A stretch of DNA of 64,000 nt from positions 24,691,501 to 24,755,500 of the forward strand of contig CM041553.1 of NCBI GenBank assembly GCA_023238725.1. The letters run 5' to 3'. The stretch comes from Scortum barcoo (taxonomy: Eukaryota > Chordata > Actinopteri > Centrarchiformes > Terapontidae). The notes beneath the pieces were generated by a model. It was not told where the DNA came from and searched no databases. It worked only from the letters and a program-made list of their open reading frames with translations. Positions 34,029 to 45,984 of the stretch are shown here, in pieces (within the stretch, counting starts at the first letter, position 1; each line of letters starts with the position of its first letter). The translations under genes and the position numbers were made by a program.

Positions 34029-36433
34029 TTTCCTGATTATACATCTACTTAATTAACAAATGCTGCAAATCAGTCATTGCTGGTTGACATAAAAAACATC
34101 GCTACCCTTGCATGAGCATGGAAATGTCACCACAGACACCAGATTTAAAACTCTGCTATACTGTGGATACAAAGAGATTTACCTGCAGGTGACTGGCTTA
34201 ATATCTTTATGTGAACTAGTTTGGCAAGGGCTTGAATCTAACAAACATTATATATATAAAAGTCCAGCTTTAAGTAAAGGATCTTAATACTTCTTCCACC
34301 ATTAAAGGTGTCTACGGTTCTAACAGGGTTGTTGCAACATGGATTTTTTTCTACATTCCTTGATCTAAAATGAGTCTCCTGAGCGGCCTCATTAAATGCC
34401 TCCCTCTGCCTGTGTTATGCTGTTGACATCTATGCAAGCTGCTGGTTTTCTTCTCCTCCTTGCGTTTTGTTGGATTCCTCTTAACCGCAAGGACCCCCAG
34501 CACTCAGGTTCTCACGATCCCTGTTAGAGAATCACTCCGTGGGCTGTGAGAACAACCGCCGGCACCCCTCGGCCACCGGAGGCCTCACGCTGCAGTTGGT
34601 TCCCCCGGCGCACAAGCACAGACAACAAAAACACACACAAACATGTCACGAGTCGACGTATGTTGTGTAAACGCGGAATCAAACAGGCGTACATATCGGC
34701 ACACATGGCCTCTTCTCCCTCGGTTTTACTTCAACATCCTCTCTCCCTTAAAACAAACACAGCTGTTGAGGCAGCTCGCTGATGGATGCTTAAAAAAAAT
34801 GCTAAAACATTGCTCCTGAATGCGTGTGACTTATGTAATCTGAATTTGTGTTAAGTTATTTTTGATAGTATCATTAGCAGCAGTATTAACAGTGAGTGTA
34901 GTGATAGCTGTAACTCTAGCAGTTGTCATTCTGAGTTGTTTTTGCTGTCAACAGTCCTCTCTCCACGGGTGCTGTAGTTAAAATTTTTGAGGGGTTCCTC
35001 GCCACTTTCAGCATAGTTACAGTATGTGCAGAGGCCCTGTTGCTACGCCGTAACCCCTTAACCCAGGACAATAAACGTGCCTACTGTGCCACACTTTTAT
35101 TTTGACTTCTAGGTCTTTGCTCTACAACATCTGAAACACTGAAGACATCCAGACTGTCCAGAAATTGTGTTTATTAATGAACAAAGTTTATACAGTAAAG
35201 CAAACACGTCACTATATAGGTGGAAAAAATGTCAAGGCATCTCAGAAGTAAGACTGCACTAATGTCTGGATTTTGACTCCAAGTCCTGTTTACTACAGAA
35301 TCTAACATGACAAATGTAAATTCTTCCATACAAGGTCACTTCCATGTGAATGATATTTTACAAACTTCACTGTCACCGGATCTTAACTGAGCTGAATGCC
35401 TATGGGAGATCTGGAGTGGAGTGTCGTGTTAAGACAGTGCTCTCCATCTTTATCATCTAAACATCGAATGAAGGAATATCTGTTCAGCTTCAGCATTTCT
35501 GCAATTTTTGTCACAGCTTTTGCCCTCTGCGATGGCGTCCACCCTCACAAAGCGTCTCACCGCAGCTCGTTAGCGGCGCTGATGACTCTGAGCAGAAACT
35601 GCTGTGAGGAACGTCATTAACATCTGTTTGTGGTCGGCGCAGCGAGGTTGAAGGCCATGTGAAAACAAAACAACAACACTGACGTGGCTAACAACTCCGA
35701 ACATGGGTTCCCATGGCTGTGTCGTCCCCCCCCCTGCTGTGTGTCTTCCTCCCATCTTCCCACTCAGTGTCCATCAATATATCTCACCTTCTCTTCCTCT
35801 TTAGCTTATTTTCCTTCAGTTTCTCTCTGGATTTCTCTACCCATTCTTCCTTAATTCCTTGCTAACTCTCTCCCTTTTACTTCCACCAATGTCTCTCCAC
35901 TCCTTTCTCCCTCTCTCTGTCCTTGTTTCTATCATCTTGTCTTCCTCTGCCTCTTTTCTCCCGTTTCTACTCTTAAAGCATCACTCCTCTTTCTCAGTCA
36001 GAGATAAGAAAAGGGATCCTGGAGCAGTTGACTTTTTTTCCCCTCAGGCCTCTACGTCAGCAAGCATCTTATCCACATGTCAAAGTGTCCTTGGGCAAGA
36101 CACTGAACCTTATTTCTTCCAAAGGTCAAGCCAACATCTGCCTGACTACGTGAGTGCGCCTTCAGATAAAAATGCTATCAAATTAATTTTCATAACTTTA
36201 ACAATCAGAGGGAATCAAATATTTTTTGTACATAATATTAAAGTGAAGGTACACAAGTTTGTAAAAATCAAATAATTCCCAGTGTCTGTGTCTATTTATA
36301 ATTGTTCCCTCTACAACTCTAATAGCACAGTGAGCACGTCTAAGTTAAATTACATGCACTGACTGCTTTGCAATGACCTGAGATACACCTTGGCCAGTAT
36401 TACTGGAGAGGTGTCACTCCTATACTGCACGTG

Positions 36434-36457
36434 CACACACACACACACACACACACA
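36434..36457. repeat. (CA)12 microsatellite
   Basis: Uninterrupted CA run; shorter GT and CA runs follow at about 36507-36525 and 36617-36630. Confidence 0.9.
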
Positions 36458-37093
36458 TCACAACCGTGTCTGCGCCCTCTCCAGTCTGGTGTGTGTTCCC
36501 ACTGCATGTGTGTGTGTGTGTGTGTGGCTGCGACACTTTGGGGTGCAGGTGGCAACTTCATCATCAGCGGAGAAAAGTTCTATTAATAAACCAGAGTCTG
36601 AGAGGGGCACTGAAACACACACACACACACAGAGGAAAGATGATGAGATATGGAGAAGGGAAAAAAAAGTGCATGAAGAGCAAAAAGAAAGTGAGCTATA
36701 TCATTACAGTGAGACCCATTTAAGACAGACACAGGCAGACACAAAGAGCAGTTAAAGGACAGAGAAAAGGGGATAAAAAAAGACACGGACGCCGTTCTTG
36801 TCTTCTTTTTGTTCCTGGCTCAGCACCAAACACTGAGTCTGACTGCCTCCCCTGGGGAGAGTAACTCCAGGCTTGAATTCCTTTGTGTTATTTCATGTTT
36901 TCCTCTCCGCTGCTGCAGTTTCTCCAGAAAACACAGTCTGTGCCCCGGCCCTCATTAAAGGAGCTCTGCCAGTGTCTACAATGCTGTAAAACACGCTGTA
37001 TGGGCAGCATTCAAGTGTACACACATAAACACACACAAGCCTGCACCCTGAAGTGTACAAGCTTACATAAAGCTTAACACCCCCCGCCGCTTT

Positions 37094-37490
37094 ATCTCTT
37101 TGTTTTCCTGTCTTATTTGCATTGCCTAAAGTGACAAGTTGAGGAGATTGGGAGGCACCAACAGAGAAAAGCGACTTTAATAATCTCTTTGTTTTCCTGT
37201 CTTATTTGATTTCCGCTGTGCTGGGGAGGTGATGAAGGGTGGGAGGCACCAACAGAGAAAAGCGAGGGTCTTTAATAGACAGAAGTCATTTCCGCTGTGC
37301 TGTGTGAATCACAGGTAAACACTGTGAAGGGTCAAGTCTTCCCCAGCCCGGCTGTGTAAGGAATCACATAAACACTTCCCCAGCCCGGCTGTGTGAATCA
37401 CTAACGGCCAGCCACTCAAACACCCCCACTGCGGCCCTCCTCTGGGGGTCGCTGCACTTCGTACCCGACTGCGGCCCTCCTCTGGGGGTC
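37094..37490. repeat. interleaved short direct duplications
   Basis: Five different blocks occur exactly twice, partly interleaved: 26 bp at 37094/37183, 26 bp at 37149/37240, 15 bp at 37209/37288, 20 bp at 37338/37375 and 23 bp at 37428/37468. The spacing falls from about 90 to about 40 bp. Confidence 0.9.
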
Positions 37491-40400
37491 TGCTGCAGCG
37501 GCCAGGCTCAGTCTTTTATGCGCCACTTTGTACTGTACAGTTTCTGTGTTGGTATGATGAAATGTTGTTGTGTGTCTTGAATGTCCTTTGACAGTTAAGT
37601 CCTGCTAGACTTTTTGGACCTTATATGGCTGTCAAAGTGGACAGAGGAGACCCAGCACATCTCCACCCACCTACAACATTTTTGATTTGCTATCTCAGAG
37701 TATAACAGTAAATTAAACTTTCTGTTAAACATTTGAAGTCTGACTCAAGAAAGCTTTGGCATTTGGACAGGACTTTATTATTTTATGGTGGGTCTAGCCT
37801 AAGTTTGGTGATGATCTATTCCTAGGTACATTTAATAAAATACTCAAACCATTTTCAACTATTACTCTACTATTATGAATTTACCTCAAAATATACATGA
37901 ATTGTATGCATTAAGTACTGCCATGATAGCAGCTCTATGAGGTTGTACTTATATGCACAGCAGTGCTTTTGAGATAAATGCTCACAATGACAATCCTAAT
38001 GTGATTTTAAGCAGGTCTAATGTTTACATGTTTGCAATCTTTCAATATAGTTATTATAATTTGTTAGCATGATAAAATTTGATAACAGGCACAAAACACA
38101 AAGCTGAGGCTGACGGGAAAATCATTATATGATCATAAACCAAAGAAGTGGAGGAATTTTGACCTGATGGTGGCGCTAGAGGAAAAGTCAGAGGATAACC
38201 AAAGCCAGTAGGATTCATCTTCTGGGAAACATGAATGTCTGTACAAAATTTCATGTAAATCTGTGCAGTAGTTTTTGTCTGTCTGGAGCAAAGTGGAGGG
38301 CATTGGTAGGGTTTGGTACAGTGAAAACACTGATTGATTAAATAGATGATTAAATAAACTCACTGACGTTTTTAAACTCCCTTTCTGATTCCTCTAAAAT
38401 CAGTGACCCACCCATCAGGTAGGTGTATTGATTTCTTCTCATGGGAAAGTCCCACTTTAGTGTTTCGCTGTAAAGCAGCAGATCAAACACGAGCGTGGAG
38501 GATTGGGCTTGTTGTGTTTGTTTTCTCGCACTCCTGTCAAAATCTGTTCCTCTTTCTCAACCTTGCAAGCACACTCACACAAACACACACACATAACACA
38601 AAGCAGCCATTTAATGGGACCGATCCCACAGCCCAGCTGGCCTCGTTCTGGGAGCTGAGGCTACTGATAGCGGTCGAACACAGTAAATGAGGGATGGAAG
38701 TTAAAACGATCAAATATTATTAACATGCTTGATTCCCTTAAAGGTACATTCCCTGGTTTTGTTGGAGCATCCTCACATATCTCAATGTTTTCCTCACTGC
38801 TCACTGTCAGTCACCTTATCTTCATTAACATAACAAAACAGCTCCACTGTACACCTGCTGCGCAGTGCGACCACTGCTCCGTATCACAGTGAATGAATGA
38901 ACATACTGTATACACAACGACTGTACAAAAAGTCTCGGTAATGAAACAAGACGGACCTTCCTGTAATTTACGGTGGGACTCCTGTTAACCATTTGTTTCG
39001 ACCATGAATCTGGCTTTAGTCATCCACAACCAGACCTTAAAAACAGAGGAGGCATACGATAAAATGCTGATATGAGTTGTTTGTAGACTGGTCCTTTGGA
39101 TAATTTTGTATGATACTGAAAAAATGTAAACTAATGAAGTCCAATACAAAGAGTCTTGCAATAAATCCTCCCTTGATGAAAACTGCATTGGTTTTAGCAC
39201 GATGTACTGAATAAACAGATATTTTCTTCTTTTCTACAATGGATGTGATTGTGATGTGGCTGGGTACATGGGGGCAATCAAGTACCACAGGCAACACTGA
39301 CACACGTGTGAAAACACTGCAGATTACTCTAATAAATGGATGGATTTCCTTAACATATTTGGCGGGACTGCAGAGGGCCAGGCCAAAAATTAGTGAGTGA
39401 CTAAATGATGAAGTTACACGACTGGTCAGTGTGTGTTTGAATAGGCGGCCACGTTAGTTACGTAGCTGAGTACATTCTCAGTACAGGTGTATCCCTGTCA
39501 AGCTATTGCTAGTATTACAGGTGGATAGTGGCAATTTAAGGATTACCAGAAGAAGTAGAAGGAGCAGCCTGGAACAAGTGTGTTTTAACCACAGACCGAA
39601 GCTTAATAAATGCTTGTTGAAGGTGAAAACACAAACACAGTGCATTAAGGCATCATAGTACATCATGGGCACAGGTATGGCACAAAACCTGATCTTCACC
39701 ATGAAGGAATGAAACTAAAAATAAAATAAAACCTGCTGACATGTGTGTGGGAGGGCACGAAGTTTAACACCCCAAATAAGAACCGCTCCGAGAAAAAACT
39801 CGAGACAGAGGAAGTCAGAAAAACAAGAGACATCCTGCAGACAGAAGCGAATTAAAGAGCACAGGAGTTGATAGATAATTAAAATAATTATAGTTCTTAT
39901 AATCTGAATACGTTTTATTTCAAATCAAACATCTTAAGATATGAGTGAAAAGTTATATTCTTATAACTGTATATTTATATAGTCAGATGTAGTTAAAAAA
40001 TGTCATGTGATGTGCCACCTGAGTACACTTTAAAAACAAATATTACTGGGACAGAAAACTGTAGATTAACATTTAATATCCAGATATTCACATTATAAAG
40101 ATGACCATTTGGTCTCGACACGCACACTTTGCACACTGACCATACACGGTCCAGCCATGTTTTGACTGAACTTGTTTTTGTACATGCACAAAGTGGTGAG
40201 CACTTTGTACCACAAGCAATCATTAAAGGTCAAACTTTAATGGAAATTAGTAATGCGTTCGGTATTTGTGTCAGACCAATCAGATCACGTCGGTCATTTT
40301 TTTTTTTTTAATAGCATGCGATTGTGCAATATCTTCAGTGAAGTACTTCCCAGTAAAAACACTCATTAAATCAAGTTGTCAAACCGCCGGGCTCGATCTG

Positions 40401-41818
40401 TTGCACTATTAAAATGTACCAAATGTTCTGTGGTAATATTGTTAAAATGACTTTATTCACTGGCATGTTTCTTTATGCGTCCTTATAAAGAATCCACTTT
40501 GTTTTTGATATTTCTTGGTCCATGTCCAGTGTAATGTTTGGTGATGTTCTGGTCGTCTAAGTAGGCTATTTTAAACCTTTTTTTTTTTCTTCCACAAAAT
40601 CGGACACATCACTGATGGCTCGCTGTGGATTCACTCCTTTGTGGTTTTATTGTGTGTGAGTCATGGAAGCGGGACTTCATCTGGACCGCGCTCGTGCATG
40701 TTCAAATTTGTCTGACTGATCATCTCGTCTTAGACTCTCAGATGTCTCACAGTGTTTATGTGTGTGTGAAGGCGTTTGTGATGTAGCATACATCTGCTAC
40801 GCATGCATTTAAATCCTTTATATTTACATGCATGCGTCTTGTTTTCTCTAGTAGTGGTTTATCAACGTCCAGATGGCTGTGTGTGTGTGAGTCACCAGTG
40901 GATATGCTTTGCGGTCAGTGATACTGTTAAACTCATTTTGACGGGCTGAGGGTGAAAACGATGAGAGTTTCAGGTTTCAGTGTGTTCCCGGACACGCAGC
41001 AGTTGAATTTAGTGTCTCCGTCCACAGCTCATTTACAGCTTAGGTGACGGGCGGAAGTATTTGGTTAGAGGTGCACCTGCAGTAACTTTCCCAAGACTGT
41101 GTATAAATACACGGGCTTTAAATGGAAATGCAATCTTGGAGGCTGAACTGTAAATAAAAAGAAATGTGACGGGGTGGGTGAACCTTCATGACACAACTGG
41201 CCTGGACATTTCTCGAAAGAGCAAAGTAAGACGGACTCACACAGGACTTTCCTCTTTAAGTTTTACCATGAATGTTGTTAATTGTGTACAAATTCTTAGT
41301 TAATACTATTAAACACACACACACGTGGTCTCTTTGGTGCCGAATGAAGATGAGTGAAGCTTCATTTTTGTCTGCTCAGGTTACCAAATGTAATAGAAGT
41401 GCTGATGTTCAAACCTCAACCTCCATCTCCTTATACCCATAAACCCTGTTGTTATAAGGCCTGTGGTTAATTAAGGGTTACATTCTCACTTTAAACAAAC
41501 CTCTCTACAATTAGCTTGGAGAAAATCAGTGCAGACATCATTAATCAACAACCACTTGGAGTCTGAATGGCAGTGATCAATGTTTTTACATTCACAATAG
41601 CTGAAATGACAATGTGTAATATAACTTGGCTTATTGTGACAAACCTACAGAGGATTAGCATATTCGCAGTTGGAATCTGCTTTGTGTACTTTTTTAAGTG
41701 TCTTTCAGCTCATTGTGGGTTTTTTATGGCCCACAACTTGACGGTTCTGGTTCGCTCTCACCACATTCATGAACATCATTTTCAGATGCAGCAGGCAGCT
41801 GTTTTCAACCAAAAAAAA

Positions 41819-42352
41819 GTGTTGTGGAAAAAATATATATTGTCTGTACTGGAAATAAAAAGAATTGATCCGACCAGAGTGTCTTTTATATTTTAATGTA
41901 TTCTTGCAAGAAGGTGAGCTGTCAGACAACCGAGTGTGCGCTCAGCTGGATGAGGACTCACAAGTGATAACAGAAAAAGCACAGATACTTATAGTGGGAT
42001 ACAAACAAAGGAAAGGTGGGGAAGGGAGGGAGTGTGAGGTCTTTGTCAACCCTTCTAGTAGATAGTTTCAAGGGTTACATCGTCTTTCGTGCGTAAAAGG
42101 AGTCTGGCAGGAAGATAGTCAATAAGGTCATTATAGTTAAGATTTAAAACCAGTCAGAGACAACCTTGTGATGGCTCGTCTCCCTGTCATATGACTCCCT
42201 ACCCTACCCATATGACTACCCTGACCTGACCGTTATCAGTCAGAGGTCTCTCTTTTACAGCAGGTCAGAGGTGTATTGTCGGTCAGAGGTTTGTCTTAGT
42301 TAGTCTAATATAGTATAAAGGCAATTTATAAAGAAAACATAATAGCGAGGGT
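41819..42352 (+). repeat. dispersed repeat, copy B (copy A at 10.5 kb)
   Basis: Homologous to 10510-10967 with only scattered changes over the first 180 bp, then more divergence and an insertion of about 80 bp near 42190-42300. Not considered coding. Confidence 0.7.
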
Positions 42353-42938
42353 GGAATTTCCAATACAAAAGTAACTCTGATAAACACAACAACAGTACAC
42401 TACCTGCCCAGCGCTAAACAACAGAAAAAAACAAGTAAGCGACCAGCTGGTGAACACAAAGGAACATTTAGCAGCCACGCGGTCAGATATTTCCATCAGG
42501 AGGGAGGAAATATTAAACCAGAGAAAAGAAATGATCAAACTTAGATCCACCAGAGGGACAGAAACACGACTCTAAATAAATGCTAATGTTAATCTGTGTC
42601 TGCTCGATGTGTAAATGGGAAACTGAAACACTGTGACGTTTGCCATATCAACTTTATAAGGTGATATGTCAGTGTTGTGTTTACTGTTTGTTACACTGCC
42701 CCAAGTGGCCAAAATGATGCATGCAATGCAGCTTTAAGGAGATCAACAATCTGCAATAAACGCTCCAAATGCAGCTGTGAACACACCTCAGGTGTCCTTG
42801 AACACAACACAAGTTTTACAGTGAGTCTGTTACATAGATTTCTACACAATTTATTTATATTTAATAGGTAACTAAGTTATATAACCCATTACAGGAAAGA
42901 CTGTAAAATGAATTGTCTTACTCAAGTAACATCATACC

Positions 42939-43290
42939 CAGAATCAGAATCACGTTTATTGCCAAGTAGGTTTATCACATAAAAAGAATTAGTCTTGTTA
43001 TGCTGATGCAAAAAATATAAACATAGTAAACAGAAAAAAATTGAAAAAATATAAAGGCAAATCAAGTTCTTCAGGTCAGAGTATAAATCAAATATAAAAT
43101 AAACATTATAATGTAGACAGTAGTATGAAAAAATGTCAAACAGAACACAACATGATTAAGAAAATGTGTGCAATATGAAGAATATATGTGCAATACGAGT
43201 TACTTAAATGGGAGCACTGTACAGGTTTTGCAGAAATGTGCAAAAAAAGTGTACCATGCATGTGCAAAAAATAAATTCACAGCACAACCT
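42939..43290 (-). repeat. probable dispersed teleost repeat (LINE-tail type), reverse orientation
   Basis: Starts AGAATCAGAATCACGTTTATTGCCAAGTA, split here as AGAATCAGAATCACG then TTTATTGCCAAGTA, which is a very common word set in fish genomes, and runs through AT-rich sequence with several GTGCAATA words. Assigned from memory of the motif. Confidence 0.4.
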
Positions 43291-43399
43291 TTAACTCAAA
43301 GCTGTAAATTGCATCTGTGTAAGTCTCTGTGTGATGCGCAGACGTGTGTGTCTCTCAGTTCCTGCAGTGGAGGATAAATCATCTCTCCTTCAGTGGATA

Positions 43400-43774
43400 T
43401 TATTTGCAGGTGCAGGCCGCCTCGGGGACGCGCACAGCACAGCAGAGCGGCGCGGTCCCGCTCTTGGCGCAGCACCTCCCACTCCTCCTCCTCCTCCGGC
43501 TCGTTTAAGGGCTCGCCTCTTTCACCTCAATGAGCGCTATTGTTGAGGAGTCGGTGCGCCCCTGAACGCCGGCGGACCTCGGTCTCAAAGTGTGACAGAC
43601 AGACGGAGCGGAGCGCGCAGAGGTGATCCAGCTTCAGGTCTGCGGACGCGAGCTGTGCCGCGTAACGAGGAGGAGAAGGAGAAGAAGTGTTTTTGGAGTT
43701 GTGCACGGAGAGACAAAAGTGGATAAAAAGTTTGGAGAGAGGCTGCTACGGCGCATTTGGATTACTTTACCAAG
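43400..43774 (+). promoter_or_regulatory. CpG-rich promoter and 5' non-coding exon of an unidentified gene
   Basis: Many CpG and GC-rich words (for example GCAGAGCGGCGCGGTCCCG) appear abruptly in AT-rich surroundings. The stretch has a TTTAAG TATA-like word near 43503 and ends in ACCAAG|GTGAGC, a strong donor at 43774/43775. It has only one short ATG frame. This is the profile of a vertebrate first exon and promoter. No following coding exon is found in the remaining 20 kb, so the gene cannot be named. Confidence 0.5.
43530..43565 (+). other. upstream open reading frame in the putative 5' exon
   Basis: ATG at 43530 (context CCTCAATGA) encodes 11 codons, stops at TGA 43563-43565, before the donor. 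If the exon is real this would be a short uORF. Confidence 0.3.
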
Positions 43775-44250
43775 GTGAGCATCCCACACTTTAACTTTTT
43801 TAAACACGCAGAGGCTCGTGGCTGTGCGTAATTCCAAAGTTGCGAATAAGACAAAAAAAACTCTTTACGCGCCTCGGTGCTTGCAGAAAGAAACCCTCCT
43901 CGCGTTTTAACATTTGAGATGCTGCACGATCGCAGAAAACCAGGCACTTAATGGGTTATTCGGGACACTCCGGCACTCTCAGGGGCTCTGATAATCGATC
44001 CAGCCTCGCTCCACACGTGAAAGCCTCCCTTGTGGCCGGTGACTCTCGCATTCCTCCGCCGGCGCACGGCTCTCTATCTCCGGTCAGGATCTGCTGGCCA
44101 GACGCGCGAAGGGAGTCTCGGACAAGGAGAGACACTGAGAGGAGTGTTTTTTTCCTTTTCCGCGGAGATGCGTGCAAACAGGATTAGCTCTTATCGCTGT
44201 CGTTGCCTCAGAGCGTAGTTGTGGTCCAATGTGTCGGATTAGAGCCAGTT

Positions 44251-44276
44251 ATCTCTCTCTCTCTCTCTCTCTCTCT
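44251..44276. repeat. (TC)n microsatellite
   Basis: TC run of about 13 units just downstream of the CpG-rich stretch. Confidence 0.85.
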
Positions 44277-45845
44277 GTGGTTTCACCTCGCATGGCAGAC
44301 TTTTAATCTGAGCGATTGGCTGCTGACCCTCAGAGAATAATCAAGGCTGTCTGATGTGTTTTTGGTCACTTTCGTGGTGTGTCCTCTGCAGGTGAGGTGG
44401 TGCGTGCATGAAGTTTGCGCACATGTTAACCTCATATACTGAAGTGTTTTCATATTTCATATTATGAACTGTGGCTAAACGATGGTGTTCATCTCTGTTC
44501 AGAACAGGTGGCATATTCATTGATCAGCCAATTGATAGAAAATCGATCACAGCTGAGCTTTTGTGAACTTTGCTGATAACTCAATCGATTTATCAAGCAG
44601 AAATGCTGAAACTTTTCCGGTTGTACCTTCCAAAATGTGAGGATTTGGAACTTTTTTTTTTTTTTTTTTACAGTATTACAGACATTTTGATATTAGTCTA
44701 ATTACAATCTAAATGTACTGATATCTTACAATTTAGGTGTCAGTGAAAATGACAGTTCTACTTTCCTCATCTATTTCTGGAGCTATAGTGCAACAGTGGC
44801 TTTCTGCACATTGGCTGTGATTTGTGCTGAAATGATCAGACAGTTCAAATATCAGTCTGTTGATTGAATGTTAATAATTGATTAGCTATTTAAGCTTTTA
44901 ATTAAGAAAAAAAGCCAAACATTTGCTTCTTCCAGCATATGGAAAGTGAGGATTTGCTCTGCATCACTGTAGATTACATATTTTTGAGTGTTTTACTTTT
45001 TGTCCGACAAAATAAGGAAACTGAAGGCACCTTTAGCTGTGGGAGGTTTTGTTGGGCATTTTTCACGGTTCTCAGTCGTGAATATTTGGCTGCGTCATTT
45101 GCATGTGTTGTTCTTGTTTAGAAATCTAATCTTTTTTTTAGTGAAGGGCAGTGGTGACTTGTGCAGTTACTCTATGATAAGAAAATGCAGTCATATCTTT
45201 CAGGTCACATTACATGCAGAAAAGAAGAAAAAAAAACATCTACAATAACTTTATTCACATGTAGACTTGATGTGAATAAATTGGTAATTCATGAGCAATA
45301 GCTTAGGGAGAGTTTGTGAGGCAGAGTGGCTGACCTGTCAGTGAAATCCAATAAATCCCGACAGTGATATGCTGACTTTACTTGCTGCCTCCGCTGTCTG
45401 CGGGTTCCATCAGGGGTTTTCGGTACAATCGGGGCTCTCCAAATTATTATTGGCCAGTGCTCAGGCAGAAAAGCAAACCCAGCGTGGAGCGTGAGTATGG
45501 GAAAGGCAAAGAAAGGTGGAGTTAGACGGAGGGACCGAAGTAGGTACGGCGGAGCGGGAGAGCAAAGCAAACATTCCTGACTTGGTGTCTCAGCAATTTA
45601 ATTAAGGTTTTTGTGAGATGCCACAGCGAGTACCTCGAGGTGAAGGCTTAACCCTGCTACTGCCCCCCCTTCTCTCCCCCGTTTCCAGCTTGGACTAATC
45701 CCAAGGGTCAGCTAATAAGTGTTCAGGTCATGCCACCATGGCAACTAAATAGGGGCGAACCCGAAGGCTCCCCAATCAGGGAGTTAATAACCCCATGAAG
45801 GAAGTTAAGAGGTACAAGGTGAAGAGGATGGAGCTGCGGATTGGA

Positions 45846-45877
45846 TGTGTGTGTGTGTGTGTTTGTGTGTGTGTGTG
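45846..45877. repeat. (GT)n microsatellite
   Basis: GT run with one TTT interruption. Confidence 0.9.
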
Positions 45878-45960
45878 AGATTTCAGTTGTTATCAGCCAC
45901 ACCAACTTAAAGCCCCGCCTCTTAGTGGGGTTTAAGTGTGCCCTGTGGTGCTATGATGTT

Positions 45961-45984
45961 ACACACACACACACACACACACAC
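45961..45984. repeat. (AC)12 microsatellite
   Basis: Uninterrupted AC run. Confidence 0.95.

Larger units (their letters stand above)
34029..41818. other. intergenic region without supported genes
   Basis: Only simple repeats, the interleaved duplications at 37094-37490 and short random frames are seen. The long frame at 35859-36275 is pyrimidine-rich sequence, not a gene. A moderately CpG-containing patch lies at 34540-34610 and another at 35520-35590; neither has splice signals that join into a gene. Confidence 0.5.

Noticed and set aside
35859..36275. 138-codon + strand frame rich in Leu, Ser and Phe
   Set aside because: Pyrimidine-rich low-complexity DNA; no splice or family support.
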